Assembly (NCBI GenBank): GCA_025352625.1
Contig: JANXSR010000417.1
Location: forward strand, 1 to 44,124
DNA: 44,124 nt
Origin: Ferruginibacter sp.
GTDB lineage: Bacteria; Bacteroidota; Bacteroidia; Chitinophagales; Chitinophagaceae
Direction: 5' to 3'
Under the pieces are notes generated by a model, which saw nothing but the letters and a program-made list of their open reading frames with translations, did not search any database and was not told where the DNA came from. This document shows positions 1 through 10,228 of this stretch, in pieces (position 1 is the stretch's first letter; each line of letters starts with the position of its first letter). Position numbers and translations under genes: made by a program.

Positions 1-264
1 TGGGCAAAAAATAAAGAAATTTCTTTTCTTACCGGTTTAAAAATTGTGGGCCTTGATGATGTGGGTGTTATACATAAAATAACCAACCTGATAAGCGGAG
101 AAATGAAATTCAATATTTCTGCCATGACAATTGAGGCAAAAGATGGAATATTTATGGGCAACCTGAAAATATTTGTTCACGATAAAGAAGAACTGGACCA
201 TTTGTGTAATCAATTATTAGCTTTACCTGGTATTGAAAAAGTAGAACGATATGACACAGAGTAA
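1..264 (+). CDS. RelA/SpoT family (p)ppGpp synthetase/hydrolase, C-terminal ACT domain, truncated 5' by window edge
   Basis: Frame is open from the window start; peptide ...GLDDVGVIHKITNLISGEMKFNISAMTIEAKDGIFMGNLKIFVHDKEELDHLCNQLLALPGIEKVERYDTE resembles the RelA/SpoT C-terminal ACT domain. Confidence 0.8.
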   Translation, partial: WAKNKEISFLTGLKIVGLDDVGVIHKITNLISGEMKFNISAMTIEAKDGIFMGNLKIFVHDKEELDHLCNQLLALPGIEKVERYDTE

Positions 265-377
265 AAAAGATTCGTTTCTTTTTAAATTTGATTCCCACAA
301 AACATTTTTTAATAATTGATTTGAATGCTCATATTTAATATATCATATTTGTATTACAAACTTTAAAAACTATAATC

Positions 378-767
378 ATGAACGAATTAATTACAAGCCT
401 TACTGAAAAAGCTGGCATTACTGCAGAGCAGGCGCATAAAGCAGTTGAAACCATCAAAGATTTTGTAAAAGAAAAGTTTCCGATGATGGCCGGAGCTGTT
501 GACAATTTATTTGCATCCGCACCTGAAGCAACCGCCCCAAGTGCCGTTATTGATCCTACTGCACCAAAGGCTGCTGAAAGCCAAAGCATTTTGGATAAAA
601 TAAGTGATGTAATACCTGGCGAAAAAGGTCAGAAGGTAGAAGATTTTGCAAAGGATGCAGCTAATAAAGCAGAAGATTTAGCAAAAGATGCAGCCCACAA
701 AGCGGAAGAAGTTTTTGATAATGTAAAAGAAAAACTTAGCGGTTTCTTTAGCGGAGATAAAAAATAA
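378..767 (+). CDS. Small Ala/Lys/Glu-rich hypothetical protein with 11-residue LEA-like repeats near the C-terminus
   Basis: 129 aa ORF, followed by a terminator; EDFAKDAANKA / EDLAKDAAHKA / EEVFDNVKEKL. Confidence 0.75.
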   Translation: MNELITSLTEKAGITAEQAHKAVETIKDFVKEKFPMMAGAVDNLFASAPEATAPSAVIDPTAPKAAESQSILDKISDVIPGEKGQKVEDFAKDAANKAEDLAKDAAHKAEEVFDNVKEKLSGFFSGDKK

Positions 768-800
768 TGAAATTCAGTTGTGGTTGAAATTACTCATTGC

Positions 801-830
801 AAAAACAGTTACTTCGGTAGCTGTTTTTTT
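801..830 (+). terminator. Rho-independent terminator
   Basis: aaaaacagttac-ttcg-gtagctgttttttt: 12-bp stem with one mismatch (G.U in RNA), UUCG loop and U-tract. Confidence 0.75.
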
Positions 831-879
831 TAAAATGTAATCATTAATTGTAGTTAAGTATCTTAAAAAACATTTTCAT

Positions 880-2019
880 TTAACGAATCACTTCCCTGCT
901 TATCACAAGTTTTTGCACCTCACTGGTACCTTCACCGATGGTGCATAGTTTACTATCCCTGTAAAATTTCTCTACAGGAAAATCTTTACTGTAACCATTG
1001 CCACCAAATATTTGTACTGCCTCTGTACTTGCTTTAACAGCGGTTTCACTGGCATAATATTTCGCCATAGCTGCTTCCTTTGTCATTGGTAATCCTTTCA
1101 TTTTAAGATCGCATGCCTGATGAATGAGTAATTCACTTGCAGTAATTTCGGTAGCAATATCCGCAAGCTTAAAACTTATTCCCTGAAAATTACCGATCGG
1201 CTGATCAAACTGCTGACGTTCCTTAGCGTATTTTACTGATGCATCATATGCTCCTTTTGCAATACCTACACTCAATGCGGCTATCGATATTCTTCCACCA
1301 TCCAATACTTTCATAGATTGTTTAAATCCTGCGCCAATTTCTCCAATCCTATTGGCATCTGGTATTGTGCAATTATCAAAAATCATTTCTGCTGTTTCAC
1401 TTGCCCGCATTCCTAACTTGTTCTCTTTTTTGCCTGCACCAAAACCTGCTGTACCACGTTCAACGATAAACGCAGTTGAATTATCTTTAGTACGTGGTTC
1501 TCCTGTGCGGCAAATCACTACTGCAACATCTCCGGATTTGCCATGCGTTATCCAACATTTTGTGCCGTTCAATACCCATTCATCTCCATGCTTAACAGCA
1601 GTTGTTTTCATATTACCTGCATCACTGCCGGTATTGGGTTCGGTTAATCCCCATGCACCCAGCCACTCGCAGGTAGCTAACTTTGGCAAATATTTTTTCT
1701 TTTGTGTTTCATTGCCAAAGGCCAATATATGCCCTGTACATAATGAATTATGAGCCGCAACCGATAGCCCAACAGAACCACAAACACGGGCAATTTCCTG
1801 GATAATTACATTGTATTCAAAATAGCCAAGACCTGCGCCGCCATAGTCTTCGGGGACCAGCACACCCATCATACCCAGCTTACCCAATTCCTTAAAAATA
1901 TGTAGGGGGAACTCCTGTGTTTCATCCCACTCCATTACATGGGGCCTAATAAATTTATCGGCAAAATCCCTTGCGGAATTGGCCACTTGTAATGTTAACT
2001 CTGATTGTTGAAAGTTCAT
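880..2019 (-). CDS. Acyl-CoA dehydrogenase
   Basis: 379 aa; typical motifs (WGLTEPNTGSDAGNMKTTA, QIFGGNGYSKDFPVEKFYRDSKLCTIGEGTSEVQKLVISR). Confidence 0.95.
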   Translation of the reverse strand: MNFQQSELTLQVANSARDFADKFIRPHVMEWDETQEFPLHIFKELGKLGMMGVLVPEDYGGAGLGYFEYNVIIQEIARVCGSVGLSVAAHNSLCTGHILAFGNETQKKKYLPKLATCEWLGAWGLTEPNTGSDAGNMKTTAVKHGDEWVLNGTKCWITHGKSGDVAVVICRTGEPRTKDNSTAFIVERGTAGFGAGKKENKLGMRASETAEMIFDNCTIPDANRIGEIGAGFKQSMKVLDGGRISIAALSVGIAKGAYDASVKYAKERQQFDQPIGNFQGISFKLADIATEITASELLIHQACDLKMKGLPMTKEAAMAKYYASETAVKASTEAVQIFGGNGYSKDFPVEKFYRDSKLCTIGEGTSEVQKLVISREVIR

Positions 2020-2083
2020 ACCCTTAAAAGATTGTATTGCAAATTAATCCTTTTTAAAATACTAACAGACGTTAGTAAACGCT

Positions 2084-3073
2084 TTAATTAACTTTTAAAT
2101 AAGGGCCTATTTTATTGAAAACATCTTCTGTAACCAACATGATCTTTTTAATATCATCTACCAAAATATACATACCATGTTGAACCCGATATTGCACAAT
2201 AGCATTGGCTAATGCATAACGCAGGTAAGGATGAGCTTTCATCTCATCTACTGTAGCGGTATTAATATTTATTTGATGTACAGAATTATTATGTATAGAA
2301 AAACGGGGTTTAATTTTTTGAAAGGTAGAATCTGGCAAACCGTAAGTTTCGCTTATTTGTTCCACTTTGTAAAAGCCTCCAAGTTTATCTCTAAAACTAA
2401 GTATTCGTTGAGACAGTTTACTACCTATACCCGGCAAGGCAATTAGTATTGTTGTATCGGCTGTATTTATATCAATAACAGCAGGTGCAAATTTTTCCTT
2501 TTCATAGGGCTTAGTTTCATGCAATTTTATTTCGGTGCCGTTTATGTTATTTGTATTTTGTATTTGTACAAAAGGAATAAATCTTTGCACCTCATCTTCA
2601 TGCAATCCCCATATTTTTCCAATATCAGCAGGTTTATAAAACCGGCCTCCTTTTGCAATGTAATTTTGAATGGTTTTTACTGTTTTATCTTTAACGCCCA
2701 GTCTCTTCCATCCGGCATCATCTAAAGTATTAGGATCAAAATAAAACAGCTCTCCTTTTATTTGTTTTAAGTAACCCCTCTTTTCATCTGGCTCCCTGTA
2801 ATTTTGAAAATTATCATCACTGTAATTTCGTTTGGCATATTTATCAGTAGTATCAAATTGTTTTGCTGAAAGCATTTCAATCTGCTTTTTAAATGGAGTA
2901 ACATCAACTGGTTTTTGACGAATAAAAAAAGGGAATAAGAAAGGAAGTATTACTAAAATGATAATCAAAATTAGCAATACTATAATCCCTGTACGTTCCT
3001 TTTTAGTAAAATTAAAATAGTCTGAAATAAAACGTTTCCACATATGGCTGTGATTAATCGTTAAAAATAACAA
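2084..3073 (-). CDS. Helix-hairpin-helix (ComEA-like) domain protein with N-terminal TM segment; likely true start at MWKRF (~3043)
   Basis: Repeated HhH-like blocks (VIDINTADTTILIALPGIGSKLSQRILSFRDKLGGF; ININTATVDEMKAHPYLRYALANAIVQYR). Confidence 0.85.
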   Translation of the reverse strand: MLFLTINHSHMWKRFISDYFNFTKKERTGIIVLLILIIILVILPFLFPFFIRQKPVDVTPFKKQIEMLSAKQFDTTDKYAKRNYSDDNFQNYREPDEKRGYLKQIKGELFYFDPNTLDDAGWKRLGVKDKTVKTIQNYIAKGGRFYKPADIGKIWGLHEDEVQRFIPFVQIQNTNNINGTEIKLHETKPYEKEKFAPAVIDINTADTTILIALPGIGSKLSQRILSFRDKLGGFYKVEQISETYGLPDSTFQKIKPRFSIHNNSVHQININTATVDEMKAHPYLRYALANAIVQYRVQHGMYILVDDIKKIMLVTEDVFNKIGPYLKVN

Positions 3074-3112
3074 TCAATAAACAGCATTGCAATACCCTAA
3101 AGTGTTAATAAT

Positions 3113-3892
3113 TCAATTAAAAAACAAGTTTAAGCCATCATAAGCCAATTGTATACCGGCAGGTAATTCTTTATTAACGGCAGCATGTTTACCCAGTTGA
3201 TGACTAACATGAGTAAAATAAGCCTTTGGTACATTTAATTCTTGTACTAATTCTATAGCTTCATCAAGAGTAAAATGCGAAATATGAGCCGCATGCCGAA
3301 GCGCATTTACGACCATTACTTCGCTCCCTTTTATTTTTTCTTTTTCAGCAGGTTCAATACGGTTAGCATCTGTAATGTATGTAAACTTACCAAACCGGTA
3401 AGCCATCACAGGCATTTTTAAATGCCAGACTAAAATAGGCACCACCGGAATATCTCCAATTGAAAATGGTTCCAGGGTAATAGTATTTAAATTAATATCC
3501 GGAATACCTGGATATTTTTTATCTGAAAATATATAAGCAAATTCTCTTTTTACAGCTTCTTCGGTCAAGGTATTGGCATATACTTTCATTGCCTTTCTGG
3601 AGAAATATGAAAATGCTTTTACATCATCCAAACCAGCGATATGATCTTTATGAGGATGGGTAAATAATACGGCATCTAACTGCCTTATATTTTCTCTTAA
3701 CATTTGATAACGAAAATCGGGAGTGGTATCAACAACAAAGGAAGTTGCAGCACTTTGTACCAAAATACTACTTCGTAAACGCTTATCTTTTTTGTCGGTA
3801 GATGAACATACTTCACAACCACAGGCTATCATAGGAACACCAGAACTGGTTCCGGTACCAAGAAACGTTATTTTTAGAGGGGGACACTGCAC
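3113..3892 (-). CDS. MBL-fold metallo-hydrolase (PhnP-like)
   Basis: FLGTGTSSGVPMIACGCEVCSS, FTHPHKDHIAGLDD and FTHVSHQLGKH motifs; GTG start, with TAGTTTTG promoter-like box at 3907-3914 on minus strand. Confidence 0.88.
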   Translation of the reverse strand: MQCPPLKITFLGTGTSSGVPMIACGCEVCSSTDKKDKRLRSSILVQSAATSFVVDTTPDFRYQMLRENIRQLDAVLFTHPHKDHIAGLDDVKAFSYFSRKAMKVYANTLTEEAVKREFAYIFSDKKYPGIPDINLNTITLEPFSIGDIPVVPILVWHLKMPVMAYRFGKFTYITDANRIEPAEKEKIKGSEVMVVNALRHAAHISHFTLDEAIELVQELNVPKAYFTHVSHQLGKHAAVNKELPAGIQLAYDGLNLFFN

Positions 3893-3914
3893 TTAGTAAA
3901 AATAAGCAAAACTA

Positions 3915-4223
3915 TCAAGCATGTTCAAATGGTAAATTCAACTGGCTTTGTTTGTCATTTCCAATAGCCATCACTTCATCAAATAATTTCTGGCTATCGT
4001 GTGTTAAAGCATCAAAATTAATTTCCAGCTGAGGCATTAGGTCTATCAAAGTATTTATTTTCCCTTCTGTTTGAAAAAACTTATTAAGCACCACTACTTT
4101 TTTAGCTTGCAAAATACAATACCCACTTTGAAAATTTCCTCTTTCATATCGGATCACATAACCGCTCTCCTCTATTATTTTTTCTATTTTATCTAAAGTA
4201 GTTTGTGTGAATTTTATAGCCAT
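3915..4223 (-). CDS. Conserved hypothetical protein (102 aa)
   Basis: Intact ORF between annotated genes; TAAATTTG promoter-like box at 4260-4267 (minus strand). Confidence 0.7.
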   Translation of the reverse strand: MAIKFTQTTLDKIEKIIEESGYVIRYERGNFQSGYCILQAKKVVVLNKFFQTEGKINTLIDLMPQLEINFDALTHDSQKLFDEVMAIGNDKQSQLNLPFEHA

Positions 4224-4332
4224 AATTAGTAAGACTTCAACTGCCTGAATTGATTATTGCAAATTTACACTAGCCCATTAGTAAGCGCTTTTCTACTTAT
4301 CCACAAAAGTTTATAACTAAATAGCACCAAGC

Positions 4333-5889
4333 TTATTTATTCGTCATCCTTATTATAGGTACAATCATTTCTTCCAGACTTACCCCGCCATGTTGAAATG
4401 TATTTCTGTAATAATTCACAAAATGATTGTAGTTATTGGGATAACATAAAAAAATATCTCCCTTTGCGAAAATAAAAGATGAGTTTACATTTGGCACAGG
4501 CAACCCTGCTTCTCTGGGATCTCTAAATACCAATACATCTTTAGCATCATAATTTAAATTTCTGCCATGCTTATAACGTAAATTGGCAGTTGTTTGTTTA
4601 TCGCCGATAACTTTGGCCGGCGTTTTTACCCTAACTGTTCCATGGTCTGTACCAACTATAACAGTCACATTTTTATCAGCAATTTTTTTCAACGCCTGGT
4701 GCAAAGGCGAATGTATAAACCAACTTTCAGTAATGCTTCTATAACTTGTTTCATCACCTGCCAGCTCCTTTAATACCTCCATTTCTGTGCGTGCATGGCT
4801 CAACATATCAATAAAATTATAGACAATAATATTGATGTCATTTTGCATCATATTATGCATGTTCTCTACCATTTTTTGTCCATCGTGATTATTGGTAATT
4901 TTTGTGTAAGAATATTTTATATCTCCCTTACCTAAACGTTTTAACTGGCCTTTAAAAAATTCTTCCTCATACATATTTTTTCCGCCTTCTTCATCATCAT
5001 TTTTCCATTGGGCGTTAAATTGTTTTTCAATATCAATGGGTAACATTCCCGCAAAAATTGCATTGCGTGCATACTGGGTGGCAGTGGGCAATATGGAATA
5101 AAAAGTATCTTCCTCCTGAATGCGAAAGCTTTCTGCAAAAATTGGCTGAATGGTTTTCCATTGGTCAAACCGCAAATTATCAATTAGCACAAAAAACAAC
5201 GGTTTACCTTTTTCAAGATGAGGCAGTACTTTATACTTCATTAAGTTATGGCTCATTATAGGGGCATCTGTACATTTAGGTTGTACCCATGATGCATAAT
5301 TTCGTGAAATAAATTTAAAAAATTCAGTATTGGCTTCTGCCTTTTGCGATTGAAAAACTTCCTGCATTTCGGGGCTATCGCTCTTTTTCATTTCAAGTTC
5401 CCAATACACCAGTTTTTTATAAATTTCCATCCAACCTTTATAATCTGGACTGTCGTTTAATGCCATAAATAAACTGCGAAATTCCTGTTGGTAGGCAGAT
5501 GTTGTTTTTTCTGCAACCAACCGCTTATTATCAATCAATTTTTTTAAACTCAACCACACCTGGTTTGGATTTACCGGCTTTATTAAATAGTCGCTTATTT
5601 GGCTCCCAATGGCTTCATCCATTAAGTTTTCCGCTTCATTTTTGGTAATGAGCACTACCGGCAAATTACTGTTAACTTCTTTAATTTGCTGAAGTGTTTG
5701 CAACCCGGTAATACCAGGCATGCTTTCATCCAGCAACACCACATCAACAATATTTTCCTTTACAAACTCCACGGCATCAAATCCATTGGTTTTAGTATTT
5801 ACTTCGTAACCCTTGTTTTCTAAAAACATAATCTGTGAGTTAAGGCTGTCAATTTCATCATCTACCCAAAGAATTTTTGCTATACTCAT
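4333..5889 (-). CDS. porX: PorX-like response regulator fused to alkaline-phosphatase-superfamily (PglZ) domain, T9SS regulator
   Basis: N-terminal CheY-like receiver (ILWVDDEIDSL, VVLLDESMPGITG, LIKPVNPNQVW) plus C-terminal phosphatase-like domain (FFVLIDNLRFDQW, IVGTDHGTVRVKTP, FQHGGVSLEEMIVPII). Confidence 0.92.
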   Translation of the reverse strand: MSIAKILWVDDEIDSLNSQIMFLENKGYEVNTKTNGFDAVEFVKENIVDVVLLDESMPGITGLQTLQQIKEVNSNLPVVLITKNEAENLMDEAIGSQISDYLIKPVNPNQVWLSLKKLIDNKRLVAEKTTSAYQQEFRSLFMALNDSPDYKGWMEIYKKLVYWELEMKKSDSPEMQEVFQSQKAEANTEFFKFISRNYASWVQPKCTDAPIMSHNLMKYKVLPHLEKGKPLFFVLIDNLRFDQWKTIQPIFAESFRIQEEDTFYSILPTATQYARNAIFAGMLPIDIEKQFNAQWKNDDEEGGKNMYEEEFFKGQLKRLGKGDIKYSYTKITNNHDGQKMVENMHNMMQNDINIIVYNFIDMLSHARTEMEVLKELAGDETSYRSITESWFIHSPLHQALKKIADKNVTVIVGTDHGTVRVKTPAKVIGDKQTTANLRYKHGRNLNYDAKDVLVFRDPREAGLPVPNVNSSFIFAKGDIFLCYPNNYNHFVNYYRNTFQHGGVSLEEMIVPIIRMTNK

Positions 5890-6174
5890 AATGGCTGTTT
5901 TTTTTGTTACCGGTTTTAAAATTTGTTATTATTTATTATAGAACCCTTATTGTGTATTTAATAATCTGGAAGGCTTTTATCTTTCGATTTAAACAAAAAG
6001 ACTTCATTTATCAAGCCAATAAAATTTGTGAAGTAGAATTTATCTATATGCGGTTATAATATTAAAACAATAAGGTATGTAGCAAATATAATGGATTCAA
6101 ATTTCAGATTTGTAGCTTTGTGCTGCATCTAAAATAAGTTTTAACAAAATACTACCAATCATCCCAAATAATAA

Positions 6175-7356
6175 ATGCAGCTTAAAAAAATAATCAACGA
6201 TCCAGTATATGGCTTTATAACCATCGATGATGAACTCATTTTTAAAATCATTGCTCACCCTCATTACCAGCGCCTGCGACGCATTCATCAAATGGCCATG
6301 GCACACCTTGTTTATCCCGGGGCGGTGCATACAAGACTACACCATTCATTAGGCGCTTATCATTTGATGTGCAATGCTATTAACGAATTAAAAAACAAAG
6401 GCACTGTTATTACAAGAGATGAAGAGCAGGGTGCCAAGGTTGCTATTTTATTGCACGATATTGGCCACGGGCCTTTTAGTCATGCTTTGGAAAATGTCCT
6501 AATTGAAGGTATGCATCACGAAGCCATTTCTTTATTGTTGATGCAAGACCTTAATAAACAATTTAATGGACAGCTACAGACAGCAGTCGATATTTTTACC
6601 AATGTGCATCCAAAAAAATATTTGCACCAACTAATAAGCGGACAACTGGATGTAGACCGAATGGATTATTTAACAAGAGACAGTTTTTTTAGCGGCGTAA
6701 GCGAAGGTGTTATAGGTTATGACAGGATAATCAAAATGCTCATTGTTAAGGATGGGGAGTTAATGGTGGAGGAAAAAGGTATTTATTCCATCGAAAAATT
6801 TTTAGTGGCAAGGCGCTTAATGTACTGGCAGGTTTATTTACATAAAACAGTGCTATGTGCTGAACAAATGTTGAAACGCATTATAAAAAGAGCTAAATAC
6901 ATCAAAGCTTTTACTAAAACACCTCTCAATAAATTCATTAATGAGCCAATTGAAACTGTTACGTTAGAGGAGTTTTGCCTATTGGATGATTTTGATGTGG
7001 TATCGGCAATAAAAGAATGGTGTACACACGATGATAAAGTATTATCAATTTTATGCGAAGGAATTATTAACCGTAATTTATTTAAAATAAAATTTTTTGG
7101 TGATCCTATTGTTAAGGCTTTGTTCGATGAAAAACTGGCTGATGTTATGCATCGGTTAAATATTACTACAGAAGATGCAAGCTGGTTAGTCTTTACCGGT
7201 GAAGCTGCCAGCAACACGTATAATTTTGAAGATGAACATATTCATATTTTATTTAAGGATGGCACTGTAAAAGATATTTCTGAAGTTGATAATGCCCTCA
7301 TTAATCAAAACATGAAAAGCAAGGTTAAAAAATATTACATTTGTTACTCAAGATAG
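6175..7356 (+). CDS. HD domain-containing protein (dNTPase/phosphohydrolase-like)
   Basis: HTRLHHSLGAYHL, LLHDIGHGPFSHALE, DVDRMDYLTRDSFFSGVSEG motifs; TAGCTTTG box at 6113-6120. Confidence 0.9.
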   Translation: MQLKKIINDPVYGFITIDDELIFKIIAHPHYQRLRRIHQMAMAHLVYPGAVHTRLHHSLGAYHLMCNAINELKNKGTVITRDEEQGAKVAILLHDIGHGPFSHALENVLIEGMHHEAISLLLMQDLNKQFNGQLQTAVDIFTNVHPKKYLHQLISGQLDVDRMDYLTRDSFFSGVSEGVIGYDRIIKMLIVKDGELMVEEKGIYSIEKFLVARRLMYWQVYLHKTVLCAEQMLKRIIKRAKYIKAFTKTPLNKFINEPIETVTLEEFCLLDDFDVVSAIKEWCTHDDKVLSILCEGIINRNLFKIKFFGDPIVKALFDEKLADVMHRLNITTEDASWLVFTGEAASNTYNFEDEHIHILFKDGTVKDISEVDNALINQNMKSKVKKYYICYSR

Positions 7357-7421
7357 ATAAACGCTTTTTATTTTATGACCGTAAATTAAAAAGTCACCCC
7401 TCAAAAGCTTAGCTAAAAAAT

Positions 7422-8477
7422 ATGCAATTTACCGCAGCACAAATAGCCTTAATGATCAATGGCAAAGTAGAGGGTAATAGTGAAATAGCCGTGGGTGCTT
7501 TCGGTAAAATTGAAGAGGCCAATGCGGGCGAGTTAGCATTTTTAGCCAACCCAAAATATGAAGATTATTTATACAGCACAAATGCTTCTATAATTATTGT
7601 TAATGAAACCCTGGAATTAAAACATCCCATTTTAGCTACACTTATAAGAGTGCCTGATGCATATACTGCATTTGCCGAACTGCTTGACAAATACCAGCAG
7701 ATACGCAATCAACAACTAACCGGCATTCAACAACCGGCTTATGTTGATGCTACTGCAAAAATTGGCAACAATGTATTTATTGGGGCCTTCGCTTATATTG
7801 GAGAAAAAGCCATTATTGCAGATGGGTCTAAAATCTATCCCTCAGTATACATAGGCAACAATGTAGTTTTGGGAGAAAACTCCATTATTTATCCTGGTGT
7901 TAAAATTTATCACCACTGCATTATTGGTAAAAATGTCGTGATTCATGCAGGTACTGTTATAGGTGGAGATGGCTTTGGGTTTGCCCCTCAGCCGGATGGT
8001 ACTTTTATAAAGGTTCCGCAAATTGGCAATGTAATTATTGAAGACAATGTAGAGATTGGCTCTAACGCCACCATTGACAGAGCTACTATTGGAAGTACAT
8101 TAATAAAAGCAGGTGCTAAACTGGATAATCTTTTACAAATTGCACACAATGTAGAAATAGGTAATAATGCAGTAATTGCTGCTCAGGCTGGTATTAGTGG
8201 CAGCACTAAAATCGGTAATAATGTTATGATTGGTGGGCAAGTAGGGATTGTAGGACATCTTCAAATTGCTGATGGAAGCAAAATTAATGCGCAAAGCGGA
8301 GTAAGTAAGTCTATAAAAAAAACAAATACAGCAGTTACCGGATCCCCAGCCTATGAATACACTGCTGCACTTCGCAGTCAGGCAATGGTAAGAAGCCTGC
8401 CGGAAATGGAAAAAAGAATAACGGAACTGGAAAAATTGGTGAAAGAGTTGTTAATGTCGAAGTTGAAAGAAGTTTAG
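7422..8477 (+). CDS. lpxD: UDP-3-O-(3-hydroxymyristoyl)glucosamine N-acyltransferase
   Basis: Left-handed beta-helix hexapeptides, HAGTVIGGDGFGFAPQPDGTFIKVPQIG motif; adjacent to lpxC and lpxA. Confidence 0.95.
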   Translation: MQFTAAQIALMINGKVEGNSEIAVGAFGKIEEANAGELAFLANPKYEDYLYSTNASIIIVNETLELKHPILATLIRVPDAYTAFAELLDKYQQIRNQQLTGIQQPAYVDATAKIGNNVFIGAFAYIGEKAIIADGSKIYPSVYIGNNVVLGENSIIYPGVKIYHHCIIGKNVVIHAGTVIGGDGFGFAPQPDGTFIKVPQIGNVIIEDNVEIGSNATIDRATIGSTLIKAGAKLDNLLQIAHNVEIGNNAVIAAQAGISGSTKIGNNVMIGGQVGIVGHLQIADGSKINAQSGVSKSIKKTNTAVTGSPAYEYTAALRSQAMVRSLPEMEKRITELEKLVKELLMSKLKEV

Positions 8478-8690
8478 TTTAATTAATTATTTCTTTTACT
8501 TCCCTTTATTATCTATACAGGTTTAGATAACATTCCCTTGAATAAATCCACAATGGTAATTACATACAGCTTATTGACTAAGAATACTCAAATAAAAAAT
8601 AAACCTACCCACTCCAACTAATTTCCTCTTTTTAAAAATGTTTAAACGCTGTCTGGAGGATATAGCATTATATGATGCCGAAAAATAAAA

Positions 8691-8698
8691 TACCTTTG
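8691..8698 (+). promoter_or_regulatory. Bacteroidota -7 promoter element (TACCTTTG) upstream of lpxC/fabZ
   Basis: Exact TAnnTTTG match 23 nt upstream of the ATG at 8722; no clear -33 TTTG seen. Confidence 0.4.
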
Positions 8699-8721
8699 CC
8701 TCTATTTATAAAAAAACAAGC

Positions 8722-10128
8722 ATGGACGCAAATTTTAACCCAGACAAACAACATACTTTATTATCACCTATCAGCATTTCTGGTACTGGTTTACATACCG
8801 GTATTAATGTAGACATGACGCTGAGACCAGCAAATGCAGGTTTTGGTTTTCAGTTTCAGCGTATTGATTTACCTGGTATGCCCATTATAAAAGCTGATTG
8901 CGATCTGGTTACAGATACATCAAGAGGAACAACGCTGGAAATTGGAGAAGCAAAAGTGAGTACTGTAGAACACATATTGGCTGCCCTTGTTGGCATGGGA
9001 GTAGATAATTGCCTGATTGAAATAAACGGACCGGAAATACCTATTATTGATGGAAGCAGTGAACCATTTGTAGAAATTATTGAAGAGGGTGGCGTGTTGG
9101 AACAAGAAGCTGCAAAAGCATGGTATTCTATTGATAATAATATCTCTTATTATGATGATGTAAAAAGAGTAGAGATGACTGTTCTGCCCTCTACAGATTA
9201 TAAAATCACTACTTTAATTGATTTTAATTCGCCGGTATTGGGTACACAACATGCCAGTTTAAAAACAATGCATGAGTTTAAATCTCAAATTGCACCATGC
9301 CGTACTTTTTGTTTTTTACATGAGTTAGAGGCATTGTTGGATAATAATTTGATAAAAGGCGGCGATATAAATAATGCCATTGTTGTGGTAGACAGGCCCG
9401 TAACAAAAGAAGAAATGGAGCGGCTGGCAAAAGCATTTGGCAGAGAAAAAGTAGAAGTAAAAAGTGAGGGCTATCTAAATAATCTGGAACTCCGTTTTCC
9501 AAATGAACCTGCCAGACATAAATTATTGGATGTAGTGGGCGATCTGGCGCTTATAGGCTATCCTATTAAAGGGCATATTATTGCCAACCGGCCAGGCCAC
9601 AGCAGTAATGTAGAGTTCGCTAAAAAAATAAAGAACTACATCAAAAAAAATAAACATACTAAAGGCATTCCTATTTACGATCCCACGCAACCGCCTGTTT
9701 ATTCATTGCAGCAAATAGAAAAAACATTACCACACCGCTATCCCTTTTTGTTGGTTGATAAAATTATTGAATTAACCGATAAACAGATTGTGGGTATTAA
9801 AAATGTAACTTTTAACGAGTATTTTTTTCAGGGGCATTTTCCCGGAAACCCAGTAATGCCAGGTGTTTTACAGGTAGAAGCACTAGCACAAACAGGTGGT
9901 ATTCTTTGTATCAATGCAATGCCCGAAGGACAGTATGATACCTATTTTATTAAAATAGAGAGTTGTAAATTCAAACAAAAAGTAGTACCCGGCGATACAA
10001 TGATTTTAAAAATGGAATTGATTGAGCCTATCCGCCGGGGAATATGTGTAATGAGAGGTAGTATTTTTGTCGGCAATAAATTATGTACTGAAGGTGATTT
10101 AACAGCACAGTTAGTAAAAAGAAGTTAA
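8722..10128 (+). CDS. lpxC/fabZ: Bifunctional UDP-3-O-acyl-N-acetylglucosamine deacetylase / 3-hydroxyacyl-ACP dehydratase
   Basis: N-terminal LpxC (SGTGLHTG, EHILAALVGMGVDNCLIEINGPEIPIIDGSSEPF); C-terminal FabZ (LPHRYPFLLVDKI, GHFPGNPVMPGVLQVEALAQTGG). Confidence 0.96.
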   Translation: MDANFNPDKQHTLLSPISISGTGLHTGINVDMTLRPANAGFGFQFQRIDLPGMPIIKADCDLVTDTSRGTTLEIGEAKVSTVEHILAALVGMGVDNCLIEINGPEIPIIDGSSEPFVEIIEEGGVLEQEAAKAWYSIDNNISYYDDVKRVEMTVLPSTDYKITTLIDFNSPVLGTQHASLKTMHEFKSQIAPCRTFCFLHELEALLDNNLIKGGDINNAIVVVDRPVTKEEMERLAKAFGREKVEVKSEGYLNNLELRFPNEPARHKLLDVVGDLALIGYPIKGHIIANRPGHSSNVEFAKKIKNYIKKNKHTKGIPIYDPTQPPVYSLQQIEKTLPHRYPFLLVDKIIELTDKQIVGIKNVTFNEYFFQGHFPGNPVMPGVLQVEALAQTGGILCINAMPEGQYDTYFIKIESCKFKQKVVPGDTMILKMELIEPIRRGICVMRGSIFVGNKLCTEGDLTAQLVKRS

Positions 10129-10228
10129 AAAGACTTTTCGTTAGTACAGTTGCGCTGGTATAAAATATCACTTTTAATACATTCGGAGTAATTCTGTGAT
10201 TTCCAAAATTTTAAACTTTTAGATTGTT

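Noticed and set aside
1352-1753. Large antisense ORFs across the acyl-CoA dehydrogenase, FabZ/LpxC, P-ATPase, GH97, M16 and GH63 genes
   Set aside because: All are opposite to strongly recognisable genes and lack family-like motifs; spurious.
4297-4305. Perfect DnaA-box consensus TTATCCACA
   Set aside because: A single 9-mer match, plausible by chance in 44 kb on two strands; no cluster of boxes and no dnaA/dnaN or AT-rich unwinding region.
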